NCBI GenBank assembly: GCA_035534615.1
Contig: DATLRO010000027.1
Span: forward strand, 5,986 to 69,985
Origin: JAGWRA01 sp035534615
Lineage (GTDB): Bacteria; Acidobacteriota; Vicinamibacteria; Vicinamibacterales; CAVVIG01
DNA: 64,000 nucleotides
Direction of reading: 5' to 3'
The notes beneath the pieces were generated by a model that was given only the letters and a program-made list of their open reading frames with translations, did no database searches and was not told the origin of the DNA. Position 1 is the stretch's first letter. Each line of letters begins with the position of its first letter. The position numbers and the translations under genes are program-made. Of the stretch, positions 53,484 through 64,000 are shown in pieces.

Positions 53484-54416
53484 ATGCCCGAATCCCCGTC
53501 CATCCGCGAATCGCGCTGGCGCCTCTACCTCGAGCTCGGGCGGCCGTTCACGCTCGTCGCCCCGGCGCTGGGGATGGTGTCCGGCGCCGCCACCGCCGCC
53601 GGCGCACGCCCACCCGAGCCGTGGAGCTGGTCGCTCCTCCTGTTTCCGGCCATCGGCGCGCTGATGGCGGCGGTGCTCAACGCGGGCAACAACGCCCTCA
53701 ATCAGATCTACGACCTCGAGATCGATCGGGTGAACAAGCCGGCGCGTCCGCTGCCGAGCGGCCGCCTCACCGTGCATGACGCCTGGATGTTCACCTGGAT
53801 CACCTACGTGCTGGCGCTCGTGCTCGCCTGGCTGGTGATGCCGGGCGGCCGGCATCAGTGCTTCTGGCTGGTGCTCGTGGCGATGGCGGCGACGTTCGTG
53901 TACTCGGCACCGCCGCTGCGGACGAAGGCGCGCGGCGTCTGGGCGAACCTCACGATCGCGATCCCCCGCGGGACGCTGTTGAAGGTGGCCGGCTGGTCGG
54001 CGGTCAGGACCGTCGGGGGCCTCGAGCCGTGGTACATCGGCCTGATCTTCGGGCTGTTCCTGCTGGGCGCCTCGACGACCAAGGACTTTGCGGACATGGA
54101 GGGGGACGCGCGCGGCGGCTGCCGGACGCTGCCGCTGCGGTACGGCGTCACGCGCACGGCCTGGATGATTTCCCCGTCGTTCGTCGTGCCGTTCCTGCTG
54201 ATTCCGATCGGGGCGTGGGCCGGCATCCTGACGGGGCACTTCTGGCTGCTGAACATCCTCGGCGCGGTGATGACCGTCTACGGCATCTACGTCTGCTACC
54301 TGATGCTGCGCCGCCCCGAGGAGCTCGCCGTCGAAGCGAACCACGTCTCCTGGGCCCACATGTACCGCATGATGTTCGTCGCCCAGATTGGATTCGCGCT
54401 CGCGTACCTGCTGTAG
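53484..54416 (+). CDS. UbiA-family prenyltransferase
   Basis: A 310-residue integral membrane enzyme with about nine hydrophobic segments. The two Mg-diphosphate Asp motifs are NQIYDLEIDRVNKPARPLPSG (about 73-93) and KDFADMEGDARGGCRTLPLRYG (about 193-215). It transfers a polyprenyl or phytyl group from a diphosphate. The PARPLPSG and EGD-x2-GCRTLP forms fit the DGGGP synthase/chlorophyll synthase side of the family more than MenA, but the acceptor cannot be read. It is 4 nt from the fused kinase, so both act in the same step series. Confidence 0.88.
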   Translation: MPESPSIRESRWRLYLELGRPFTLVAPALGMVSGAATAAGARPPEPWSWSLLLFPAIGALMAAVLNAGNNALNQIYDLEIDRVNKPARPLPSGRLTVHDAWMFTWITYVLALVLAWLVMPGGRHQCFWLVLVAMAATFVYSAPPLRTKARGVWANLTIAIPRGTLLKVAGWSAVRTVGGLEPWYIGLIFGLFLLGASTTKDFADMEGDARGGCRTLPLRYGVTRTAWMISPSFVVPFLLIPIGAWAGILTGHFWLLNILGAVMTVYGIYVCYLMLRRPEELAVEANHVSWAHMYRMMFVAQIGFALAYLL

Positions 54417-54467
54417 ATCCCGCCTCCCCCGGCTCCGCCTCCGCGCCGGCCGCCTGCGACACCGCGA

Positions 54468-55697
54468 TCAGTCCGCGCGCGGCGCCAGGAGGTCGGCCGC
54501 GGTGAGCGCATAGATCGCCGCGCACTCCACGACGCGGTCCATCTTCACGAACTCCTGCGGGCCGTGCGAGACGGCCAGGACGCCCGGGCCGTAGGCGAAC
54601 GCCGGGATGCCGCGGGCCGCGTAGAACCGGGTCTCCAGGAGGCCGGGGCACAGTTCGAACACGGCCGGCCGGCCGGTCACCGCTTCCACGCTCCGCGCGA
54701 GCGCCTGCGCCGCCGGCCCGTCGCCGCCGGTCGCCGACGAGCGTCCCTCCTGCAGCACGTCGACCGTCACGTCGATGCCGTCGCGCCGCGCGGCCTCGAA
54801 CACCTCGTCCAGCCGACGGCGCTCCTCGTCCAGATGCTCTTCGGGGTTGATGCGGCGGTCGATCGTGAACCGGCACTCGGCCGGCACGACGTTGAAGTTC
54901 GTCCCGGCCTCCACCCGGCCGCCGATCAGCAGGATGGACGCGCGCGCCTCGTCCGGCTGGACCGCGTAACGCGTCCGGCGTGCCGCCACCTCGTCTCTCA
55001 GCGCCTGGAGCCGCCGGACGAGAGGCACCGCCTGCTCGAACGCGTTCACCCCCTGGTGCTGGAGGCTGACGTGCGCCGGCCGGCCCCTGACGGTGACCTG
55101 CAGCGAGATGGCCCCGCGGTTCGCGTTCCACACGACCCCGCTCGTCGGCTCGGGCGTGAACATCGCCACCGCATCGCTGCCCAGCAGGTCCTCATCGGCG
55201 AGGTACTGCGAGCCCAGCGCCCCGCCCGTCTCCTCATCCGGCACGAACGCCAGACAGACACGGCCATCGAGCGACGCGTCCAGGTCGCGCAGCACGCCGG
55301 CGGCGTACATCATCGCCACCAGGCCGCTCTTCATGTCGGACGACCCCCGCCCGAAGATCGTGCCGTTCTGACGGCGGGGCTCGAACTGGCCGGGGACCGA
55401 CGCCGGCACGACGTCGTAATGGCCGTGAAACCAGACGCTCCGCGCGCCGCTGCCGTATTCGCCGAGCACGCAGTAACGCGGCCTCTTCTCGGCGCCGGTC
55501 GGCGGCACCGGCACCACGCGGCTCTCGAAGCCCAGACGGTCGAGCGCCTGCACGATCAGCTCGACGCACTCGGCGTAGTGGACGCCCGGCGGATTCTCCG
55601 TCGGCACGCGCACCAGCGTGGCGATGAGATCGGCCATCGCCTCGCGGACGAGGGCGAGGCGGGACGAGACGGCGGATCGGGAGAGTACGCCGGGCAT
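54468..55697 (-). CDS. M20 family metallopeptidase (ArgE/DapE/ACY1-like)
   Basis: A 409-residue di-zinc amidohydrolase. Ligands are in FHGHYDVVPA, GRGSSDMKSG (bridging Asp) and PDEETGG (catalytic Glu-Glu), with RFYAARGIPAFAYGPG and SHGPQEFV near the C-terminus. A dimerisation domain (about 185-300) lies between. The start is ATG 55697; an in-frame start at 55787 would begin upstream of the apparent -10. The substrate (acyl-amino acid or peptide) is uncertain. Confidence 0.87.
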   Translation of the reverse strand: MPGVLSRSAVSSRLALVREAMADLIATLVRVPTENPPGVHYAECVELIVQALDRLGFESRVVPVPPTGAEKRPRYCVLGEYGSGARSVWFHGHYDVVPASVPGQFEPRRQNGTIFGRGSSDMKSGLVAMMYAAGVLRDLDASLDGRVCLAFVPDEETGGALGSQYLADEDLLGSDAVAMFTPEPTSGVVWNANRGAISLQVTVRGRPAHVSLQHQGVNAFEQAVPLVRRLQALRDEVAARRTRYAVQPDEARASILLIGGRVEAGTNFNVVPAECRFTIDRRINPEEHLDEERRRLDEVFEAARRDGIDVTVDVLQEGRSSATGGDGPAAQALARSVEAVTGRPAVFELCPGLLETRFYAARGIPAFAYGPGVLAVSHGPQEFVKMDRVVECAAIYALTAADLLAPRAD

Positions 55698-55733
55698 GGG
55701 ATCGGCCGGCCGCCCGGGCGGCCGGCTCCAGTC

Positions 55734-55739
55734 ATTATC
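55734..55739 (-). promoter_or_regulatory. -10 box of the M20 peptidase gene
   Basis: GATAAT on the minus strand, about 36 nt before the ATG at 55697. The short leader contains the GC palindrome CCGGCCGCCCGGGCGGCCGG (55705-55724). Confidence 0.4.
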
Positions 55740-55768
55740 GATGACCCGGGCCACCGGCGGGGCCCAAC

Positions 55769-55797
55769 TTGACAGGGCAGCCGTCATAACCTATTAT
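55769..55797 (+). promoter_or_regulatory. Sigma-70-type promoter of the radical SAM gene
   Basis: TTGACA (55769-55774), 17-nt spacer, TATTAT (55792-55797). Start near 55804, leader about 41 nt. Confidence 0.75.
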
Positions 55798-55844
55798 GGC
55801 GAAATAAAAGCGAAGCACTCTTCGAACTTCGAGGGTTTCCTGCC

Positions 55845-56915
55845 ATGAACGGCCCCACGCTGTTTCCGCTCGCCGCCGCGCCCCGCACGACCGCCCGCGA
55901 CGTCGCGCGGCGCGTCAGGACGGGCGGCATCGGCGCCCTGTCGGAGGCGCGCCGGCGCGCCGACCAGGCCACGTACCAGGAAATCCAGTGCCGGTCGGCC
56001 TTGAACAAGGTCGAGGGGATGCCGTTCCGGTGGACGCTGAACCCGTACCGCGGATGCACCCACGGCTGTCATTACTGTTTCGCCCGCCGGTACCACACCC
56101 AGTTCGAGATGAACAGCGGCGACGAGTTCTCGTCGATCATCCTGGTCAAGACCAACGTCGCCGAGGTGCTCCGGCAGGAGCTCGACCGCCCGGCGTGGAC
56201 GCGCGAGATGGTCGCGCTCGGGACGGCGACCGATCCCTACCAGCCGATCGAGGGCTACTACAAGCTGACGCGCCGGGCGCTCGAAGCGCTCTGCGACAGC
56301 CGGACGCCGGTCGGCCTCGTCACCAAGGGGCCGATGGCCCTGCGGGACCGTGATCTGTTCGTCGAGATCGGCCGGCGCGCCCGCTGCACGGTGTACTTCA
56401 GCGTGCCGACGGTCGACGAAGAGGCCTGGCGCCGGCTGGAGCCCGGCACGGCGCACCCGCTGCAGCGGCTGCGGGCGGTGCGCGCGCTGGTCGACGCCGG
56501 CGTCCGCACGGGCGTCCTCATGGCGCCGATCGTTCCCGGTCTGACGTCGCAGCCGGCCAGGCTGGAGCGGACGGTCAAGGCGATCGCCGATCACGGCGCG
56601 CAGTTCGTCGGCGCCATGGTGCTCCACCTCGAGGCCGGCACCCGCACCCACTTCCTGCAGTTCCTCGCGAAGGAATTTCCCGCGCTCGTCCCGCGTTACG
56701 AGCGGCTCTACGCGGGCAAGTACGCGTCGAAGCGGTACGTCACGGAGGTCGAGGGGATGGTGTCGCTCCTGCAGCAGCGCTACGGGCTGCACGCGCGACG
56801 CGACGAGCGCGACGTGGCGAACGATGCGGCCGCGAAGACGGCCGGGGGGACCGACGAGGCGGGCGGCGGACCGGTGCAGGCGCGGTTCAGGTTCGGCGGC
56901 CGGCACGCCGGCTGA
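55845..56915 (+). CDS. SplB-like (Rv2578c-type) radical SAM protein
   Basis: A 356-residue radical SAM enzyme. The cluster motif C-x3-C-x2-C is Cys70, Cys74 and Cys77 in LNPYRGCTHGCHYCFAR. ATDPYQPIEG, VGLVTKGPMALRDRDL and HLEAGTRTHFL are typical of the COG1533 group, related to spore photoproduct lyase but of unknown reaction. The C-terminus is a basic/Gly-rich tail. It has its own strong promoter and converges on the Clp gene. Confidence 0.86.
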   Translation: MNGPTLFPLAAAPRTTARDVARRVRTGGIGALSEARRRADQATYQEIQCRSALNKVEGMPFRWTLNPYRGCTHGCHYCFARRYHTQFEMNSGDEFSSIILVKTNVAEVLRQELDRPAWTREMVALGTATDPYQPIEGYYKLTRRALEALCDSRTPVGLVTKGPMALRDRDLFVEIGRRARCTVYFSVPTVDEEAWRRLEPGTAHPLQRLRAVRALVDAGVRTGVLMAPIVPGLTSQPARLERTVKAIADHGAQFVGAMVLHLEAGTRTHFLQFLAKEFPALVPRYERLYAGKYASKRYVTEVEGMVSLLQQRYGLHARRDERDVANDAAAKTAGGTDEAGGGPVQARFRFGGRHAG

Positions 56916-56954
56916 TCGCCGGCCCGGGCGCCGGTCGGTCCGGCCCGGACGGGC

Positions 56955-59255
<2,301 letters not shown>

Positions 59256-59411
59256 GGCGCCCCTCCCTTTCACCGCCGGTCCACGGAAGGGTCGGACCGG
59301 CCCGCCGGTCCGTCCGCCGGTGCCGCCGCCCGGGCCCGGCGGGATCGCCTGCCGGGCCGCCGGGAGCGCGCGCGGCCGGGCAGGCCGCGGCGCGGAGGCC
59401 GCCGCCGATCG

Positions 59412-60275
59412 TCAGGACGCGGCCCGCTCCGTCGCCTCGCGGCGCCCGAGCAGCGCGGCAATCCGATCCTCGGTCGGCGGATGGGTGCTGAACAGCGCCC
59501 GCATGCCGCCCGGCGAGAACGGCCTGACGATGAACAGGTGCGCCGTGGCCGGATTGGCCGCCAGCGGCACCCGCTTCGACACGGCCTCGATCTTCCGGAG
59601 CGCGGACACCAGCCCCTCCGGGTGTCCCACCAGTGACGCGCCGGCCGCATCGGCGGCGTACTCCCGCGAGCGAGAGATTGCCGTCTGGATCAGCATGGCG
59701 GCAATCGGCGCCAGGATGATCGTCGCCAGCATCGCCAGGGGGTTCTCGCCGTTGCGGTCGTCGCGGCCGCCGAATCCGCCGAACAGCGCCGCGAACTGCG
59801 CAAACCGCGCCAGCATCATGACCGCCGCCGCAATGGTCGCCACCACCGAGCTGGTCAGGATGTCGCGGTGACGCACGTGGCCGAGCTCGTGGGCGATGAC
59901 CCCCTCCAGCTCATCGTCATCCAGCAGGTTCAGAATCCCGCGCGTGGCGGCGACCGCCGCGTGGCTCGGGCTGCGCCCGGTCGCGAACGCGTTCGGCGAG
60001 GCGTCCGGGATGACGTACACGCGCGGCTGCGGCAGGTTCGCCCGCCGGGCCAGCCGGCTCACAATCTGAAACAGGCGGTGATCCGGCCCGACCTCCTCGG
60101 CGTGATACATCCGCAGCACCATCCGGTCGGAGAACCAGTAGGACGCGAAGTTCATCGCCCCGGCGATGAAGAACGCGAGCACCAGTCCCTGCTCGCCCCC
60201 CATGGCCTCGCCGATCACCAGGAGCAGGCCGCTCAACGCCGCCAGCAGTGCCGTCGTCTTCAACGTATTCGTCAT
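59412..60275 (-). CDS. htpX: HtpX-like membrane zinc metalloprotease
   Basis: A 287-residue M48B protease of the inner membrane. Two N-terminal and two central transmembrane segments; the zinc motif HELGH (near 128) followed by the Glu in SREYAADAAGASLVGHPEG. SNAFATGRSP-like PNAFATGRSPSHAAVAATRGIL is conserved. It degrades damaged membrane proteins. ATG 60275 has GGAAG 9 nt upstream; an in-frame GTG at 60290 is less likely. The neighbouring Clp ATPase suggests a proteostasis cluster. Confidence 0.93.
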   Translation of the reverse strand: MTNTLKTTALLAALSGLLLVIGEAMGGEQGLVLAFFIAGAMNFASYWFSDRMVLRMYHAEEVGPDHRLFQIVSRLARRANLPQPRVYVIPDASPNAFATGRSPSHAAVAATRGILNLLDDDELEGVIAHELGHVRHRDILTSSVVATIAAAVMMLARFAQFAALFGGFGGRDDRNGENPLAMLATIILAPIAAMLIQTAISRSREYAADAAGASLVGHPEGLVSALRKIEAVSKRVPLAANPATAHLFIVRPFSPGGMRALFSTHPPTEDRIAALLGRREATERAAS

Positions 60276-60332
60276 GTCCGTGACTTCCACCTTCCCGCCG
60301 CATCGGTCAGAGGCATCGCCTCCGATTCCATG

Positions 60333-61481
60333 TTAGCCCCCGGTGCCGGACCCGTCCAGACGGGCAATCAGTCCGGCCAGCAGGGCCGCCCGGCCGGCCA
60401 GCGCGTCGATCTCCACGTGCTCGTGCAGCGCGTGCGCCCCGTCACCGACGGCACCCAGCCCATCCAGGGTGGGGATCCCCAGCGCGGCCGTGAAGTTCCC
60501 GTCCGACCCGCCGCCGGTGGCCCCTTCCCGCAACTCGAACCCCAGGTCGCCCGCCACCGACCGCGCCTGATCGTACAGACGCCCGACGCCGGCCGTCCGT
60601 TCCAGCGGCGGCCGGTTGAACCCGCCGGTCACCTCCACCCGGGTGCCCGCCAGGGCCGGTCGCAGCGCCCGGAACGCCGCGTCCAGCCGCGCCTCGTCTT
60701 CCCGCCGGGGAACGCGCACGTCGACGATGGCGCGCGCCTGTTCGGCGATGACGTTCGCCCGCGAGCCGCCACTGATGAGCCCGACGTTGACCGACACGCC
60801 GCGATCGAGATCCTGCAGGGCGGCGATCGCCCGGATCTGTGCCGCCAGTTCGTAGATGGCGCTGGCGCCCTTGCCGGGATCGACACCCGCATGCGCCGGA
60901 ATGCCGTGCACCGCCACCGTGAATTCCGCACAGCCCTTGCGCGCCGTCTTCACCGCGCCGCCCGGCAGCGACGGCTCCAGCACGAGCACGGCCGCGCTCC
61001 GGCGCGCCTCCGCCTCGATCGCCTCGCGCGAGGAATCGCTCCCCGTCTCCTCATCCGCCGTCCAGAGCATGGTGAGTCGGCGCCCGGCCAGCCCGCCCGT
61101 CGCCGCCAGCGCCCGGGTCGCCAGCAGGCCGAGCGCGATACCCGCCTTCATGTCGAACACCCCCGGCCCGTGCAGGCGGCCCGCCTCGCGTCTCAGCGGC
61201 ATCCGGGCCAGCTGGCCGACCGGCCAGACGGTGTCGAAGTGGCCCAGCAGCAGAATCGAGGGGCCTTCCCCGCCGAATTCGGCGCGGAGATGATCGCCGG
61301 CCCGCTCCCGGCGGAGCCGCTCGATGCGTCCCCCGATGGCGTCGATCCTCCGGGCCAGCTCGGCGCCGCAGCGGTCCACCGCGGCCTTGTCGGTCGTCGG
61401 CGACTCGAGACGGACGAGCGATTCAATCGTGTCGAGCAGCCACGGCTGCTCGGACCGGCAGAAGGCGAGAAGAGGATGCAT
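60333..61481 (-). CDS. M20 family carboxypeptidase (CPG2-like)
   Basis: A 382-residue di-zinc peptidase with LLGHFDTVWP, GVFDMKAG and TADEETGSDSSR as the metal and catalytic sites, and a C-terminal GATGGGSDGNFTAALGIPTLDGLG with a metal-ligand His region (HALHEHVE). The set resembles carboxypeptidase G2 and related glutamate carboxypeptidases. Minus-strand TACAAT (61493-61488) ends 6 nt before the ATG, implying a leaderless mRNA. It diverges from the Pro-rich secreted protein. Confidence 0.88.
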   Translation of the reverse strand: MHPLLAFCRSEQPWLLDTIESLVRLESPTTDKAAVDRCGAELARRIDAIGGRIERLRRERAGDHLRAEFGGEGPSILLLGHFDTVWPVGQLARMPLRREAGRLHGPGVFDMKAGIALGLLATRALAATGGLAGRRLTMLWTADEETGSDSSREAIEAEARRSAAVLVLEPSLPGGAVKTARKGCAEFTVAVHGIPAHAGVDPGKGASAIYELAAQIRAIAALQDLDRGVSVNVGLISGGSRANVIAEQARAIVDVRVPRREDEARLDAAFRALRPALAGTRVEVTGGFNRPPLERTAGVGRLYDQARSVAGDLGFELREGATGGGSDGNFTAALGIPTLDGLGAVGDGAHALHEHVEIDALAGRAALLAGLIARLDGSGTGG

Positions 61482-61487
61482 AGGGGA

Positions 61488-61493
61488 ATTGTA
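61488..61493 (-). promoter_or_regulatory. -10 box of the CPG2-like gene (leaderless geometry)
   Basis: TACAAT on the minus strand, with TCCCCT then ATG immediately after. The predicted start is the A of the ATG. Confidence 0.5.
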
Positions 61494-61568
61494 CCGGCCG
61501 CCCCGGACGCGGTCGAGGGGCGGCGACGCATGAGCGGCCGCCCGCGCGCCTGCGCGCTTCGGCCAGCG

Positions 61569-61574
61569 TATAAT
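61569..61574 (+). promoter_or_regulatory. -10 box of the Pro-rich protein gene (leaderless geometry)
   Basis: TATAAT, then six nucleotides, then the ATG at 61581. Confidence 0.55.
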
Positions 61575-61580
61575 CAGCGC

Positions 61581-62192
61581 ATGAAGCAGTCGGCGCTCGG
61601 GGTGATGCTGGCCGCTGGCCTGTTCGCAGCGGTAGCGGTTCCGCCGGCACGCGCGGCACAGCAGCCGCCGGCCCCGGTGCCGCAGCCGTTCCCGCAGACG
61701 GGCGGCCAGACGTCCGAGCCGCCGCCCTCTTCCGCCCAGCCGCCGGCCGCACCGGCGCCGCAGACGTCACAGGTGCCGCCGCCGGCGGGCGCCGGCAGCG
61801 CCCCGGCGGCCGCCACGCCCGGCTCGAGTCTGGCGGCCACGCTCGGCCTGCCCGTGTATCCGTCGGCGCAGTTTCTGGCGTCGTATGACGCCGGACGGGG
61901 CCAGCGCTACTACCTGTTCGGATCGACGGCGCCGTTCGACGATCTCGTCGCGTACTACCGGTCGGTGCTCAAACGGAAGGGCACCCTGGTGTTCGACACG
62001 CCGGCCACGTACATGTTCGAGGTCGGCAAGTTCGACCAGGACACCATGGCGTTTCCGCCGGGGGTGACGATCAAGGATTTCCAGTCGTCGCTGGCGCAGG
62101 GCTATCCGAACCCGAAGCCGGGCGGTCAGCCGGCCTTCTTTCCCACCATCATCCAGATCGTCCCGGCGCCCGCACCGCAGGTGAAGCCGTAG
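61581..62192 (+). CDS. Secreted Pro-rich hypothetical protein, 203 aa
   Basis: Signal peptide (about 1-25, SALGVMLAAGLFAAVAVPPARA), then a Pro/Gln/Ala-rich linker (about 27-75: QQPPAPVPQPFPQTG, PPPSSAQPPAAPAPQ) and a compact C-terminal domain (about 80-175) with YPSAQFLASYDAGRGQRYYLFGSTAPFDDLVAYYRSVLKRKG. The latter block is reminiscent of a conserved periplasmic domain of unknown function found in Acidobacteriota. The gene is monocistronic with a leaderless promoter, facing away from the CPG2-like gene. Confidence 0.82.
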   Translation: MKQSALGVMLAAGLFAAVAVPPARAAQQPPAPVPQPFPQTGGQTSEPPPSSAQPPAAPAPQTSQVPPPAGAGSAPAAATPGSSLAATLGLPVYPSAQFLASYDAGRGQRYYLFGSTAPFDDLVAYYRSVLKRKGTLVFDTPATYMFEVGKFDQDTMAFPPGVTIKDFQSSLAQGYPNPKPGGQPAFFPTIIQIVPAPAPQVKP

Positions 62193-62254
62193 GCTGGCGC
62201 CAGGGCGCGTCACGGGCGACGTTCACGAGGCCGGACCCGGCGGACGCAGCCCTT

Positions 62255-63979
<1,725 letters not shown>

Positions 63980-64000
63980 GGTGTCCCTCCTGCCGGCCCG

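Noticed and set aside
63980..64000. TPP riboswitch of thiC
   Set aside because: Only 21 nt of leader are in the window, which is too little to judge.

Overview
The window is a gene-dense, very GC-rich (about 70% by eye) bacterial chromosome segment carrying almost only housekeeping genes. I see no tRNA, rRNA, CRISPR array, prophage or intact insertion sequence. An outer membrane is implied by an LptD-like protein and TonB/ExbB/ExbD. Together with the base composition, menaquinone-type MenC, a divergent membrane pyrophosphatase and the HEAT/cyclophilin lipoprotein, this suggests Acidobacteriota, perhaps class Vicinamibacteria. That placement is inference; no 16S rRNA is present.

Layout. 1-6.75 kb: a class I fumarase fragment (-) diverges from aspA, an exported methyltransferase, thiD, moaE-moaD, prfA-prmC and a HIT protein (+). 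6.76-10.96 kb: a leftward operon of a catalytic and a non-catalytic M16 peptidase subunit, a HAD phosphatase and a GNAT protein. 11.2-16 kb: ileS-lspA-rluD-nudix (+). 16-21.1 kb (-): an HDAC-like deacetylase, lon, a DksA-like regulator and an unknown protein, with a less GC-rich 440-bp gap. 21.3-22.7 kb: a Cys-rich unknown, rpmB and ridA (+). 22.7-24.9 kb: bifunctional rel (-). 25.15-26.2 kb: a TPR lipoprotein with a structured leader and a textbook terminator (+). 26.5-29.1 kb: tonB-exbB-exbD-exbD (-). 29.4-37.2 kb (-): tgt-yajC-secD-secF, a DUF502 protein and hppA. 37.3-39.7 kb: ddl and a TPR protein (+). 39.8-40.3 kb: two tandem lysine-rich micropeptide genes. 40.3-43.6 kb (-): menC and the HEAT/cyclophilin lipoprotein. 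43.8-54.4 kb (+): a deoxynucleoside kinase, accD-folC, lptD, three nucleotide-sugar-type SDRs, a fused polyprenol-kinase-like/DUF92 protein and a UbiA prenyltransferase. 54.5-64 kb: an M20 peptidase (-), an SplB-like radical SAM protein (+), a Clp ATPase, htpX and a second M20 peptidase (-), a Pro-rich secreted protein (+) and thiC (-).

Themes. Translation genes sit with their modifiers (prfA with prmC, ileS with lspA/rluD). Protein quality control is dense (lon, Clp ATPase, HtpX, M16 pair). Envelope biogenesis is spread through SecDF-YajC, LptD, LspA, Ddl, TonB and the sugar/prenyl cluster. Stringent-response genes (rel, DksA-like) lie about 3 kb apart.

Most notable are (i) two 15- and 17-residue Lys/Ala/Gly/Arg peptides encoded in tandem, the first with a strong promoter, ribosome binding site and terminator; (ii) many genes whose -10 box lies 6-8 nt before the start codon, which predicts leaderless mRNAs; and (iii) a prenyl-alcohol-kinase/DUF92 fusion beside a UbiA enzyme, which suggests an isoprenoid-alcohol salvage module.
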